From positions 1 through 64,000 of the forward strand of contig JAQCGO010000007.1 of the NCBI GenBank assembly GCA_027618995.1: a DNA stretch of 64,000 nucleotides, in the 5' to 3' direction. The notes under the pieces were generated by a model. That model was not told where the DNA came from. It was given only the letters and a program-made list of their open reading frames with translations, and searched no databases. The stretch comes from Pseudomonadota bacterium (GTDB taxonomy: Bacteria > Pseudomonadota > Gammaproteobacteria > Steroidobacterales > Woeseiaceae). Below, one piece after another: positions 35,808 to 46,255 of this stretch; position 1 is the first letter of the stretch; the number at the start of each line of letters is the position of its first letter. The position numbers and the translations under genes were made by a program.

Positions 35808-36200
35808 TCGCTGTTCCCGGTAGAGCAAGGCAAGCGCGCTAGTCTATGGGCTCAACCGGGGCTTGCCAACGTCGGCGCCGTTCTCCACTATTACTCGTAA
35901 ATTGGTCGTATGGAAGATCAGCAAACCCATTAATTCTATTTATATTGGAACGTGGGTTTCGTGGTAGACTTTTTGATCGAAAAGGACCCCGATCTGGCGA
36001 CCGGGGTCCAATCCATCCCTGGACCAGCCGTGAACTGTGGGTTCCAGGTTCGCCATCCCTGGCAATTTCTCGCTGCAGATCCCCACGCGACAGCCGGTCA
36101 GGCAAGCGTCTCAGGGCAGCGATCCCACTATGGCTTTCGTATCTCGTTGATGCATTAATAAAGTCCCCCTGACGCACAAATATAGAGAAAGCGCTCGAAA
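35808..36200. other. Divergent intergenic region with hairpin and direct repeats
   Basis: No gene is supported here although short ORFs exist on both strands. It holds a stem-loop (GGACCCCG 35984-35991 with CGGGGTCC 36002-36009, loop 10 nt) followed on the minus strand by TTTT, so it could attenuate or terminate leftward transcription toward dctP. CCATCCCTGG occurs twice, at 36013-36022 and 36053-36062. The part next to dtd is AT-rich. The promoters of dctP and dtd must lie here. Confidence 0.5.
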
Positions 36201-36638
36201 ATGATTGGCCTGCTACAGAGAGTCAGCGAAGCCTCTGTCACCGTTGACGGTACGGTGATTGGCAACATTGGGCGCGGCCTGCTGGTGCTCGTGGCGGTGC
36301 ATCGTGATGACGGCGACGCCGATGTGCTGCGGCTCGCCGAGCGCCTACTCACTTACCGCGTGTTTCCGGATGGCGCAGACCGCATGAATCGAAGTCTCCT
36401 TGATACCGGGCTGGAGCTGATGCTCGTGCCACAATTTACGCTGGCTGCCGATACCACGAAGGGCACACGCGCCAGCTTCACCCGGGCGGCGGATCCGGAC
36501 AAGGGCGCGGCCTTTTTCGAGCAACTCGTCTCAATCTGCGAACAACGCCTGGAAAGAGTTGCAACCGGGCGTTTCGGTGCCAATATGCAGGTCCGCCTGA
36601 CGAATGATGGCCCGGTAACGTTCTGGCTTGAGAGCTAG
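36201..36638 (+). CDS. dtd: D-aminoacyl-tRNA deacylase
   Basis: 145 aa. Removes D-amino acids (and glycine from tRNA-Ala) from mischarged tRNAs. Starts MIGLLQRVSEASVTVDG; conserved FTLAADTTKGTRASFTRAADP block near residues 78-98 and the C-terminal NDGPVTFWLES with the Gly-cis-Pro motif. Full length. tatA follows after 83 nt. Confidence 0.96.
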   Translation: MIGLLQRVSEASVTVDGTVIGNIGRGLLVLVAVHRDDGDADVLRLAERLLTYRVFPDGADRMNRSLLDTGLELMLVPQFTLAADTTKGTRASFTRAADPDKGAAFFEQLVSICEQRLERVATGRFGANMQVRLTNDGPVTFWLES

Positions 36639-36721
36639 CGGGTGTAGCGCTGTGACGCCGGCACGGTATTGTCCGGGGCCGCGGGTTATGATCGTCGTAC
36701 TACTGCAAGAGGAGTTTCGTA

Positions 36722-36958
36722 ATGTTATCAGGCATAAGCTGGCCGCAATTGCTGATCGTGCTGGTCATCGTGCTCGCCATTTTCGGCACCAAGAAGTTTG
36801 GCAATATCGGCGCCGATCTTGGCAAGGCCATTAGGGGATTCAAGGGCGCGATGAGTGACGCCAAAGACGTCAAGGATCAAATTGAGAAAGATCCGGGCAC
36901 GGAAGAAGACGCCAATTTTGACAACACGCCGGTTCAAGAGACCCGCAAAGATTCCTGA
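36722..36958 (+). CDS. tatA: Sec-independent translocase subunit TatA
   Basis: 78 aa. One short N-terminal helix ([19 protein letters not shown]), the hinge FGT, then an amphipathic helix ([19 protein letters not shown]) and an acidic tail: the TatA plan. It oligomerises to form the export conduit for folded Tat substrates. RBS AGAGGAG lies about 7 nt before ATG. First of a tatA-tatB-tatC set. Confidence 0.95.
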   Translation: MLSGISWPQLLIVLVIVLAIFGTKKFGNIGADLGKAIRGFKGAMSDAKDVKDQIEKDPGTEEDANFDNTPVQETRKDS

Positions 36959-36969
36959 GCTGTTTTTCT

Positions 36970-37350
36970 ATGTCCGGAGTCAGTTCTGCTGAATTACTTC
37001 TCCTGTTGGTGATCGGGCTGATCGTGCTCGGTCCCAAACGGCTGCCCGAGATTGCACACAAGGTCGGTGGCTGGGTCGGGCAGGCACGCAGAATGACTCG
37101 CGTCATGAAGCGCCAGCTGGAAGAGGAATTAAAAGTCAGCGAGTTCGGCGATATCGGCAACATTGGCGACGCTGGCCAGATAAAAACTACGCCGCCAAAA
37201 AAGCCCGTCGTGCCGGCCGTAAGCAAGGCGGCTGACGGCACAACGACGCCGGACCTTGCCGACCCGGCCCACGACGATGACCTTGTCGCCGACCATATTC
37301 CGCGCGACGACGATGGCTATTCTCCGCTGCATGAAAAAGACAAGGGATGA
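36970..37350 (+). CDS. tatB: Sec-independent translocase subunit TatB
   Basis: 126 aa. Starts MSGVSSAELLLLLVIGLIVLGPKRLPEIA, with the Glu near residue 8 and GPKRLP hinge that distinguish TatB from TatA. The amphipathic helix VGGWVGQARRMTRVMKRQL follows, then a poorly conserved acidic tail. With TatC it forms the receptor for twin-arginine signals. Overlaps tatC by 4 nt. Confidence 0.95.
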   Translation: MSGVSSAELLLLLVIGLIVLGPKRLPEIAHKVGGWVGQARRMTRVMKRQLEEELKVSEFGDIGNIGDAGQIKTTPPKKPVVPAVSKAADGTTTPDLADPAHDDDLVADHIPRDDDGYSPLHEKDKG

Positions 37351-38126
37351 GCGCGGCCACTGAATCTGAGGAGGCGCTCGCCGAGGGCACACTGCTATCG
37401 CACCTGATTGAGTTGCGAAGCCGGCTCGTGAAGATCGCGGCCGCGGTCCTGGTCCTGTTTGCCGTTCTCGTGCCGTTCAACAAAAGTATTTACGAAGCCG
37501 TGTCCGCGCCGCTGTTCGCGGCATCGCCGGGCGTGGAGATGATCATTACCGGCATGGCGGCGCCGCTGCTCGTGCCATTCAAGCTGACCTTTATCGTGGC
37601 GCTGTTTCTCGCCATGCCGGTCGTGCTGTACCAGGTCTGGGCGTTTGTCGCACCCGGCTTGTACAAGAAGGAAAAGCATTTTGCTTTTCCGTTACTGGCC
37701 AGCAGCGTCGTACTGTTCTATGCGGGTATCGCGTTCGCATACTACATCGTGTTCCCGCTGGTCTTCGGCTTTTTCGGCTCGATAGAAATTGATGGCGCTC
37801 CCTGGACGCCCGACATCGCGTCCTATCTCGATTTCATTACGTCCATCGTGCTCGCGTTCGGCGTCGCGTTCGAGGTGCCGATCGCAACCCTGCTGCTCGT
37901 CTGGGCCGGCCTGACCACGCCACAAGCGCTGGCGAAAGCCCGCCCCTATGTGTTCCTCATGGCGTTTGTCGTGGGCATGTTGCTGACTCCGCCCGATGTC
38001 ATCAGCCAGACGCTGCTCGCCATTCCCGTTTACCTGCTGTATGAGGTGGGCATTGTCATGTCGCGCCTGTTCGTCAAAAAAACCACGGCAGAAGCTGAAC
38101 CAGGCACGGATTGGCGGGTCAGGTAG
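37347..38126 (+). CDS. tatC: Sec-independent translocase subunit TatC
   Basis: 259 aa, six hydrophobic helices. Signature LLSHLIELRSRLVKIAAAVL near the N-terminus, the P-[VI]-L-Y-Q-[VI]-W-A-F-[VI]-APGLYKKEKHF motif, and FGVAFEVPIATLLLV with the conserved Glu. It is the twin-arginine recognition core. Possible Tat clients in this window include DctP and the FAD oxidase at 47802. Confidence 0.96.
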   Translation: MSAATESEEALAEGTLLSHLIELRSRLVKIAAAVLVLFAVLVPFNKSIYEAVSAPLFAASPGVEMIITGMAAPLLVPFKLTFIVALFLAMPVVLYQVWAFVAPGLYKKEKHFAFPLLASSVVLFYAGIAFAYYIVFPLVFGFFGSIEIDGAPWTPDIASYLDFITSIVLAFGVAFEVPIATLLLVWAGLTTPQALAKARPYVFLMAFVVGMLLTPPDVISQTLLAIPVYLLYEVGIVMSRLFVKKTTAEAEPGTDWRVR

Positions 38127-38214
38127 AAAGTTACACTTGAGATGGTGTACGGTCGCAATTCAGCGCAAGTCCTCCGCGGGGAGGCAAACAACTCATGAAT
38201 GGAGTGGACCTGGC

Positions 38215-40029
38215 ATGCAGAAATTATTCATTCTGATCATCGCGACAAGCCTGCTTGGCGCGTGCTCGCAACGGCCCAACGATGCAGTCGTCTCGGCCGC
38301 GACGCCGACCGAAACGGCGCAACAATTTATTGATCGCGTAAACACCGAGTACAAAGACTGGTGGCGCGAACTGAACGCCGCCGGTTGGTTACGCGCGACC
38401 TACATCAACGAAGACTCGGGCGTTGTCGAAGCCCTGGCGAACGAACGCTACGCGGCATGGCATACGGCGAAAGTCCGTGAGGCGATGCGCTATGACGGCC
38501 AGGACCTTGAACCGGGCACACGCCGTGCACTGGAGCTGCTCAAGGGCGGCGCGCTCATGGTTGCGCCCGACGACGACGCCAAGCGCAAGGAGTTGTCCAC
38601 GATTCTCACAGACCTTGGCGGCATGTACGGCGCAGGCCGGTATTGCCGCAGCGCTGACGACTGCCTCGACGGCAACGAGCTTGAACTGCGCATGCAGCAG
38701 AGCAAGGATTACGACGAGCTGCTCGAGTACTGGGTTGGCTGGCGCGAGATCGCCAAGCCCATGCGCGCGAAGTACGAACGCTTCGTCGAACTATCCAATG
38801 AAGGCGCGAAAGAGTTTGGCAGCGCCGACCTCGGTGAGCTGTGGCGCAAAAAGTATGACATGAGCCCACAGGAATTCGACGCCGAGACCGCGCGTTTGTG
38901 GGAGCAGGTCAAGCCGCTGTATGACGAGCTGCATTGTCATGTCCGCGCCAAGCTGGGCGAGCACTATGGCGTCGACAAGGTTCCACAGGACGGGCCGATT
39001 CCGGCGCACCTGCTCGGCAACATGTGGGCGCAGGAGTGGGGCTTCATCTACGACCTCATGGAGCCGTATCCCGGCGTGTCGGATCTCGATGTCGATGCCG
39101 CGCTTAAGGCTAAGAATTACTCACCCCAGGAAATGGTGCGCTCAGCGGAAGACTTTTATGTCTCGCTGGGCATGGAACGGCTGCCGGACTCCTTCTGGGA
39201 GCGCTCGCAGTTTTCCAAGCCCGCGGATCGCGACGTTGTGTGTCACGCCAGCGCCTGGAATCTTGATGGCGAGGACGACCTGCGCATCAAGATGTGTATC
39301 AAGCAAACCTACGATGAGTTGCGCGTCATCTATCACGAGCTCGGTCACAACTATTATCAGCGTGCTTATAACCAGCAACCGATGCTGTTCCGTGATGGCG
39401 CGAACGGTGGCTTCCATGAGGCGATCGGCGACGCGGTCACCCTGTCGATGACTCCCGAGTACCTGGCAGAAGTCGGGCTGGTTACTTCGGCCGCGCAATC
39501 CGAACAGGCTATGATCAATCGACAGATGCAGCAGGCGCTCGACAAGATAGCGTTCCTGCCGTTCGGCAAGCTGATTGACGAGTGGCGCTGGCGTGTTTTC
39601 GCGGGCGACGTAACGCCGGAAAACTATAATCAGGCCTGGTGGGACCTGCGCCTCAAGTACCAGGGCGTCGCGCCGCCGGTGCCGCGCAGCGAAGCAGACT
39701 TTGATCCAGGCGCCAAGTATCACGTACCCGGCAACGTGTCGTACACGCGCTACTTCATGGCCCGCATTCTGCAGTTCCAGTTCCAGCGCGCGCTCTGCGA
39801 AGCCGCGGGTTTCGAGGGCCCACTCAATGAGTGTTCGATCTACGGCAGCAAGGAGGCCGGCGCGAAGCTGACCGCCATGCTCGAAACCGGCGCAAGCGTG
39901 CCGTGGCAGGACACGCTCGAGAAACTGACCGGCACGCGCGAAACAGACGCGAGTGCGATCATCGACTACTTCGCGCCACTGATGGTCTATCTCAAGGAAC
40001 AGAACGCGGACCGCAGCTGCGGCTGGTAA
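38215..40029 (+). CDS. M2 family peptidase (angiotensin-converting-enzyme-like), lipoprotein
   Basis: 604 aa. A lipobox signal (LIIATSLLGAC, Cys at residue 17) should anchor it to the cell envelope. The zinc site is IYHELGHNYYQRAY (HExxH near residue 375) with the downstream ligand in FHEAIGDAVTLS. The long ACE-type helical domain (VEALANERYAAWH) and length match bacterial M2 dipeptidyl carboxypeptidases. It probably releases dipeptides from peptide C-termini. The downstream AbgT-type transporter, 53 nt later on the same strand, could import such products. Confidence 0.93.
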   Translation: MQKLFILIIATSLLGACSQRPNDAVVSAATPTETAQQFIDRVNTEYKDWWRELNAAGWLRATYINEDSGVVEALANERYAAWHTAKVREAMRYDGQDLEPGTRRALELLKGGALMVAPDDDAKRKELSTILTDLGGMYGAGRYCRSADDCLDGNELELRMQQSKDYDELLEYWVGWREIAKPMRAKYERFVELSNEGAKEFGSADLGELWRKKYDMSPQEFDAETARLWEQVKPLYDELHCHVRAKLGEHYGVDKVPQDGPIPAHLLGNMWAQEWGFIYDLMEPYPGVSDLDVDAALKAKNYSPQEMVRSAEDFYVSLGMERLPDSFWERSQFSKPADRDVVCHASAWNLDGEDDLRIKMCIKQTYDELRVIYHELGHNYYQRAYNQQPMLFRDGANGGFHEAIGDAVTLSMTPEYLAEVGLVTSAAQSEQAMINRQMQQALDKIAFLPFGKLIDEWRWRVFAGDVTPENYNQAWWDLRLKYQGVAPPVPRSEADFDPGAKYHVPGNVSYTRYFMARILQFQFQRALCEAAGFEGPLNECSIYGSKEAGAKLTAMLETGASVPWQDTLEKLTGTRETDASAIIDYFAPLMVYLKEQNADRSCGW

Positions 40030-40082
40030 GTAGTAGCGCTCCACCGAGTATTACCCGCAAAAATAACAAGAAGGGACCCATT

Positions 40083-41621
<1,539 letters not shown>

Positions 41622-41625
41622 CGGG

Positions 41626-42423
41626 TCAGTCGCCGAGACAGGCGCCGGCGTAGGCCTTGTCTACCTTGGCGTTTTCGAGCTGGCATTCGTTATCATAGGT
41701 GACGCCATCGAGGCCGCAGACGGGTAGAAAATCGCGTGGGCAGTTGCGCCCCTGCGCTTCACAAACACCCGCGTAATCAATGCGCACACCGCGCCGCTCA
41801 GCATGACACGCGTTGCTGTAGGTCAGTTCGTCCGCACCGCAAACCGGCACAAACAGGTTGGGGCAGGGCCGCACGCCACAGATGCCCGGCGTAAACGTGA
41901 CTGCTCCGGCTGCTTCGGCACCACAGGCATTGTTATAGGTCTGGCCATCGTCACCACAGACCGGCGCATAGACCAGCGGGCAGTTCTGCAGATCGCATGC
42001 ACCTTTATGTTGCACCGGAACACGGTTGGCATCCGCCTCATAACGATTCAGGAAGCCCTGGCCATTCATGCCGCAGACCGGTTCTTCGGTCGACGGAAAG
42101 CCATTCGCCGTGCACGCGCCAAGCCCGGCAATTTCGACTCCGGAAAGCTGCGCGAAGCACTCGTTGATGTAGGTGTTGCCATCAACGCCGCACACGGGAT
42201 CAAACTCCTCACCACAGCCGCTATCGGAGGGTTCGCATTGACCGGCCCGCAGAACTTCGACGCCGGCCGCGCCAGCCACGCACGCGTTGCTATAGGTTTG
42301 CTGATCCACACCGCAAACCGGGTTGTAGTCCATGGTGCAGGCCACGGCCTCTACTTGCGCCAGCGCGCCCCGAATCAGGACCGCGATGGCGATAAACGAC
42401 AGTATTCTCAATGTCTGTGTCAT
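41626..42423 (-). CDS. Exported multi-domain Kazal-type protease inhibitor-like protein
   Basis: 265 aa. Signal peptide (MTQTLRILSFIAIAVLIRG, cleavage near ALA) followed by six tandem repeats of about 38 residues, each built around PVCG-x-x-x-x-TY-x-N-x-C and a final Cys. Repeats 1, 2, 4, 5 and 6 are near-canonical; repeat 3 has lost Cys 1, the TY and the N-x-C pair (EEPVCGMNGQGFLNR). Kazal modules inhibit serine proteases through a loop before the second Cys. Likely periplasmic or secreted; a target cannot be read. The ATG at 42423 gives the signal peptide, unlike 42483. Confidence 0.9.
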   Translation of the reverse strand: MTQTLRILSFIAIAVLIRGALAQVEAVACTMDYNPVCGVDQQTYSNACVAGAAGVEVLRAGQCEPSDSGCGEEFDPVCGVDGNTYINECFAQLSGVEIAGLGACTANGFPSTEEPVCGMNGQGFLNRYEADANRVPVQHKGACDLQNCPLVYAPVCGDDGQTYNNACGAEAAGAVTFTPGICGVRPCPNLFVPVCGADELTYSNACHAERRGVRIDYAGVCEAQGRNCPRDFLPVCGLDGVTYDNECQLENAKVDKAYAGACLGD

Positions 42424-42454
42424 CTTCGCTGTCTTTGTTTCGCGTTGTTTGCCA

Positions 42455-43216
42455 TTAGAGTTCGTGTGCCTGACCGGGTTCAACAGAGTTTAACGCCTCA
42501 CTGACGGGTATGAGCTTTACTTTTGACACATCCAGCTCGGCCAGCCTGACCTCAAGAAAACTTAGCGTTTCCGGATGCGGGTGTCCAATCCCGATCGCAA
42601 TACCCTGCCGCCCCGCCAATTGTGTCAGTTTTTCGAACTCGCGCGTCATCGCCTCAGGCGACCGGTCATGGTCCAGAAACACATGTCGACGCGTCGCGGC
42701 AACACCAAACTCGGCGGCGATCTGCAGTGCTACGCTGGCGGCTGTCGTGTAACAGTCAATGAAGAACAGGTCGTTGCGCTCGCTGAGTTCCTGCATCAGC
42801 CAGCGCATGTGGCCCGGGTGACGTGTCAACAAACTGCCACGATGGCTGCTGACGCCAATCGCATACGGCACCGAGGCCAGCGCCGCATCAAAGGCAGCAT
42901 GAAACGCCTCGCGGCTCATGTCGAGAGTAATGCCGCAGGGTTCGTCGGGACCCTCGTGACCGACCGCCTCGAGTGGCAGGTGCAGCAGCACCTCCTTGCC
43001 GAGTTCGTGCGCCGCGCGCGCCAGCAAGGTGCCGCTTGGCGTGTCCGGGAGAATCGCGTAGCTGACGGGCCCCGGCAGATTGAGCGCGCGCTGCCCGGCG
43101 GCAAATTGATAACCGAGATCGTCGATGATGATGGCGATGCGCGGCGTGGCTTGCGCCATCGCGAGACCTGCCGACAACAGCGTGACGATGCCAGCCAGGT
43201 ACCGCCAGCAGATCAT
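42455..43216 (-). CDS. yibQ: Divergent polysaccharide deacetylase family protein (YibQ type)
   Basis: 253 aa with a signal peptide (ending AMAQA). Starts the NodB-like fold with RIAIIIDDLGYQ and has AILPDTPSGTLLARAAHELGKEVLLHLPLE and the C-terminal IGIGHPHPETL. The usual YibQ NNHMGS element appears as SSHRGS here. Deacetylase activity is unproven for the family. It overlaps ctpA by 4 nt and sits in the conserved envC-ctpA-yibQ set near secB-gpsA. Confidence 0.87.
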   Translation of the reverse strand: MICWRYLAGIVTLLSAGLAMAQATPRIAIIIDDLGYQFAAGQRALNLPGPVSYAILPDTPSGTLLARAAHELGKEVLLHLPLEAVGHEGPDEPCGITLDMSREAFHAAFDAALASVPYAIGVSSHRGSLLTRHPGHMRWLMQELSERNDLFFIDCYTTAASVALQIAAEFGVAATRRHVFLDHDRSPEAMTREFEKLTQLAGRQGIAIGIGHPHPETLSFLEVRLAELDVSKVKLIPVSEALNSVEPGQAHEL

Positions 43217-44433
43217 TGTGCGCTGCTGTGCATCACCTGGCGGCCCTGCAAGCGGCCGATTGCCTCGATCAGCTGCGCATCGCGCTCACGATCAATGCCG
43301 CTGCTCAGGCTCAGGTCGGGGAAGCCGTCGGTATCGTCAACCAATACATCCGGTGTAATACCGATTTCGTGGATGGAGTCACCCGACGGCGTAAAATAGC
43401 GCGAGGTCGTCAGCTTGATGGCCCGACCCATCGACAGGGGCACGACGGTTTGCACCAGGCCCTTGCCGAAAGTCGGTGTGCCGACAACGGTCGCACGATT
43501 GTGATCCTGTAGCGCCCCCGCGACGATTTCGGCCGCAGATGCTGAGCCCTTGTTGACCAGGATGACCATCGCTGCACCGTCCAGCACATCGCCACGATGT
43601 GCCGCACGAACGAATCGCGACTCCGCGGTACGGCCTTCGGCCGAAACAATAACGCCGGTGTCGAGAAACAGATCGGAGATATCGATCGCCGCATCAAGAA
43701 CGCCGCCCGGATTATTGCGCAGGTCCAGCACCAGGCCATTGAGCATGCCGCCCTGCGTTTTCTGCAGGTCATCAACGGCCCGGCTTAGCTCCTGGGCGGT
43801 TGAATCGGTGAACTGACTCAGGCGAATGTAACCATAGTTCGGCTGCAGATTTTCGTGATGCACGCTGGCGACGCGAATCAGCTCGCGACGCATTTCATAA
43901 TCGATGGCTTCATCGTCGCGCAAGACAGTGATCGTAATTTTCGAACCCCGCCGCCCACGCATGCCGCTGATGGTGTCCTGCAACCTTTTCGCCTCAACCA
44001 CATTGCCGTCGACGGCAATGATCTGGTCACCGGCGCGAATCCCAGAGCGCGCCGCGGGCGAGCCTGCGATCGGCGTGATAACGCGCACCTTGCCGTCCAC
44101 CTCGGAAACTTCAATGCCGATGCCCGTGTAGCTCCCCGTCGTGCTGATGCGAATATCCCGATACTCGTCGGCGTCCAGATACTGTGAGTGCGGGTCGAGC
44201 TCGCTGAGCATGCCGCGTAATGCGTTTTCCATGAGCACACTGTCATCGATCGGTTCGACATAGTCACTCTTCACCCGCTGAATGACTTCGGCCAGCAGGC
44301 GCGCCTGATCGGGCGACGTGGGGACCTGAACTGACCGCTGTTCGCCGGACAACAGCCTGCCACCGAAAGACAGGCTGAGGCCCATTGCCGTGCCGACAAC
44401 AAGAACCAGAATAGCTCTTGTTTTCAATGACAT
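43213..44433 (-). CDS. ctpA: Carboxy-terminal processing protease, S41 family
   Basis: 406-aa envelope protease. N-terminal signal/anchor (MSLKTRAILVLVVGTAMG), then the conserved helical region, a PDZ domain (about residues 85-165, TGSYTGIGIEVSEVDGKVRV), and the S41 core with the catalytic Ser in KGSASAAEIVAGAL near residue 296 and Lys in FGKGLVQTV near 321. Known members degrade envelope proteins and process peptidoglycan hydrolases or their adaptors, fitting its place next to envC. Start chosen at MSLKTR rather than 4 codons upstream. Confidence 0.95.
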   Translation of the reverse strand: MSLKTRAILVLVVGTAMGLSLSFGGRLLSGEQRSVQVPTSPDQARLLAEVIQRVKSDYVEPIDDSVLMENALRGMLSELDPHSQYLDADEYRDIRISTTGSYTGIGIEVSEVDGKVRVITPIAGSPAARSGIRAGDQIIAVDGNVVEAKRLQDTISGMRGRRGSKITITVLRDDEAIDYEMRRELIRVASVHHENLQPNYGYIRLSQFTDSTAQELSRAVDDLQKTQGGMLNGLVLDLRNNPGGVLDAAIDISDLFLDTGVIVSAEGRTAESRFVRAAHRGDVLDGAAMVILVNKGSASAAEIVAGALQDHNRATVVGTPTFGKGLVQTVVPLSMGRAIKLTTSRYFTPSGDSIHEIGITPDVLVDDTDGFPDLSLSSGIDRERDAQLIEAIGRLQGRQVMHSSAQ

Positions 44434-44514
44434 ATAAGACTCCAAGCGCGTCAGACGAGCCTGACGATAGCATAGCGCTGGCGACGAACCTAGCCGGCCA
44501 GGTCACGTTTCGCG

Positions 44515-45669
44515 CTAATTACCGGGGCGTCTTGTAATCCACTCGCGCGGGTTCAACGGCGCCGCGTCATGCCGAATCTCGAAATACAGTGCCGAGCGGG
44601 CCTGGCCGCCGCTGTCACCGACAGTGGCAATGACGTCACCGGGAGCGACCCAGTCGCCCGTATTTTTCATAGTGGTTTCGTTATAACCATACAGAGTCAT
44701 GTAGCCCTCGCCGTGCTCGACGATCACGAGCAGGCCAAGCCCCGCAAGCCAGTCTGAAAACACCACACGCCCGTGGTAGATGGCGCGCACTTCACGGCCA
44801 CGCGGCGCAGCCAGCACCACACCATTCCACTTCAGTCGATCACTGGCGCGCGGCTGGCCGAAGTCATGCAGCAATGTGCCGGCAACCGGCCAGGTCAGGC
44901 GTCCCTTGTGTGCGCTGAAGGGGTCCTCGGAACTGATCGGATAGTCCGACAGTATGCTGGTCAGTTCGTCGATCAGGCGTGCCAGGTCCTTTTCCTGGGC
45001 CGCCAGCTTTTCAATCTCCTTGCTCTCGTTCGCAAGCCGGCCTTGCACTGTCGCGAGCAGACTGCGGCGCTCTTCCTGAGCGGCGTTCAGCTGGCCAAGT
45101 TCGGCATACCGCTCGCGTGCAAGGCTGGCAAGCCGCGCCTCCTCGGCCGCAATCTGGCTGCTGAGTGTCGCGAGCTCAGTGATGTGGCCGTTCACAATGT
45201 CGATGTTGGCGGCGCGATAGTCGTTGAAGTAACGGTAGTAGCTGAGCAGGCGCCCGAGCGTTGCCGGGTCGCGCTGGCTCAGCATCAGGCGAAAGCGCTC
45301 CTGGCCGCCGCTCATGTACACCGCACGCACCTGCTCCGCGAGTTCGCGCGACTCCGTCGCGAGCTCGGCCTCCCGTTGGTCGATGCGGGCGTCGAGCTCC
45401 GCTTTGCGCTTCGCGCTGTAATCGCGTTCGCGTTCCAGCTCCTTCAGGCGAATGCGCTTTTCCGAAATCTGTACCTCGGCCGATTGCAGTTCGCCGGTGA
45501 CCCGGTCCCGCGAGGCGGCGCTTTTGTCCATGCTGGCTTTTAGGGTGCTGATTTTTTCGCGCACCTCCTCGAGCTCCTGCTCCTTGATCTTGGCCAGCTC
45601 GTCATCCTGAGCCTGCGCGGCTGGTGTGGCCAGCAGCAGCAAGAAAATCAGCGCCAGGAACGGTTTCAT
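44515..45669 (-). CDS. envC: EnvC-like murein hydrolase activator
   Basis: 384 aa: signal peptide (residues 1-20), two long coiled-coil segments (about 22-245, rich in Glu/Arg/Leu heptads) and a C-terminal LytM (M23) domain. In the LytM domain the zinc ligands are lost: the first motif reads WNGVVLAAP instead of H-x-G-x-D and the last reads ALYFEIR instead of HxH. It should therefore activate amidases at the division site rather than cut peptidoglycan itself, as E. coli EnvC does. Confidence 0.93.
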   Translation of the reverse strand: MKPFLALIFLLLLATPAAQAQDDELAKIKEQELEEVREKISTLKASMDKSAASRDRVTGELQSAEVQISEKRIRLKELERERDYSAKRKAELDARIDQREAELATESRELAEQVRAVYMSGGQERFRLMLSQRDPATLGRLLSYYRYFNDYRAANIDIVNGHITELATLSSQIAAEEARLASLARERYAELGQLNAAQEERRSLLATVQGRLANESKEIEKLAAQEKDLARLIDELTSILSDYPISSEDPFSAHKGRLTWPVAGTLLHDFGQPRASDRLKWNGVVLAAPRGREVRAIYHGRVVFSDWLAGLGLLVIVEHGEGYMTLYGYNETTMKNTGDWVAPGDVIATVGDSGGQARSALYFEIRHDAAPLNPREWITRRPGN

Positions 45670-45681
45670 GGTGGCTCAGTT

Positions 45682-45690
45682 TGGTATAAT
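45682..45690 (+). promoter_or_regulatory. Extended -10 promoter for the rhodanese-secB-gpsA operon
   Basis: TGGTATAAT: a consensus TATAAT (45685-45690) with the TG-n extension. There is no good -35 at 17 nt, as allowed for extended -10 promoters. It lies 52 nt upstream of the rhodanese ATG, in the gap divergent from envC. Confidence 0.7.
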
Positions 45691-45742
45691 GCGCGCCTCG
45701 TAACAAGCCACGCGCCGACTCGGGCGACCGAATAAAGAAACC

Positions 45743-46186
45743 ATGGATCAAATCCTCGAATTCACCGGCAATAACACGATGCTGGTGGTCTTACTCATGA
45801 TCAGCTTTTTCGTTCTGATCTTCAGCGAACTTCGCCGCAAGGCCAGTGGCCTGGTTGCGGTCGAACCGATAGCTGCAGTGGCGTTGATCAATAACGATGG
45901 TGTCGTGCTCGACCTGCGCAGCAACGAGGCGTTTTCGCGTGGTCACATCGTCAACGCCAAAAACATTCCTTTTGACGAGCTTGATGCTCACAAGTCGAAG
46001 CTCGAGAAATTCAAGGACAAACCCATCGTCGCCGTTTGTGATGCCGGCATGACATCGAACCGGGCAGTGGCGACACTGCGCGCGTCGGGCTTCGAGTCCG
46101 CCTACGGCCTGAAGGGTGGCATGACAGCGTGGGGGCAAGCCGGCATGCCGGTTGTTACCGCGAAGAAAACCAAGAGCAAAGCGTAA
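45743..46186 (+). CDS. Membrane-anchored rhodanese-like protein (YibN type)
   Basis: 147 aa. One N-terminal membrane helix (about residues 11-27, MLVVLLMISFFVLIFS) and a cytoplasmic rhodanese domain: VVLDLRSNEAFSRGHIVNAKNIPFDEL and the active-site loop VCDAGMTSNRA with Cys near residue 98. Possible sulfurtransferase; E. coli YibN has been linked to protein export and membrane insertion. Directly upstream of secB, the classical arrangement. Confidence 0.92.
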   Translation: MDQILEFTGNNTMLVVLLMISFFVLIFSELRRKASGLVAVEPIAAVALINNDGVVLDLRSNEAFSRGHIVNAKNIPFDELDAHKSKLEKFKDKPIVAVCDAGMTSNRAVATLRASGFESAYGLKGGMTAWGQAGMPVVTAKKTKSKA

Positions 46187-46255
46187 GACGTCCAGAGTTT
46201 TACACGTCCGCCGGCGCACGTGCCGGTTAACCAACATTGAGAACAGGAAAGAGAG

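Noticed and set aside
35839-36177. Short ORFs on both strands (also 35952-36158 plus) in the dctP-dtd gap
   Set aside because: They run through a hairpin and direct repeats, have no RBS or recognisable motif, and overlap each other.
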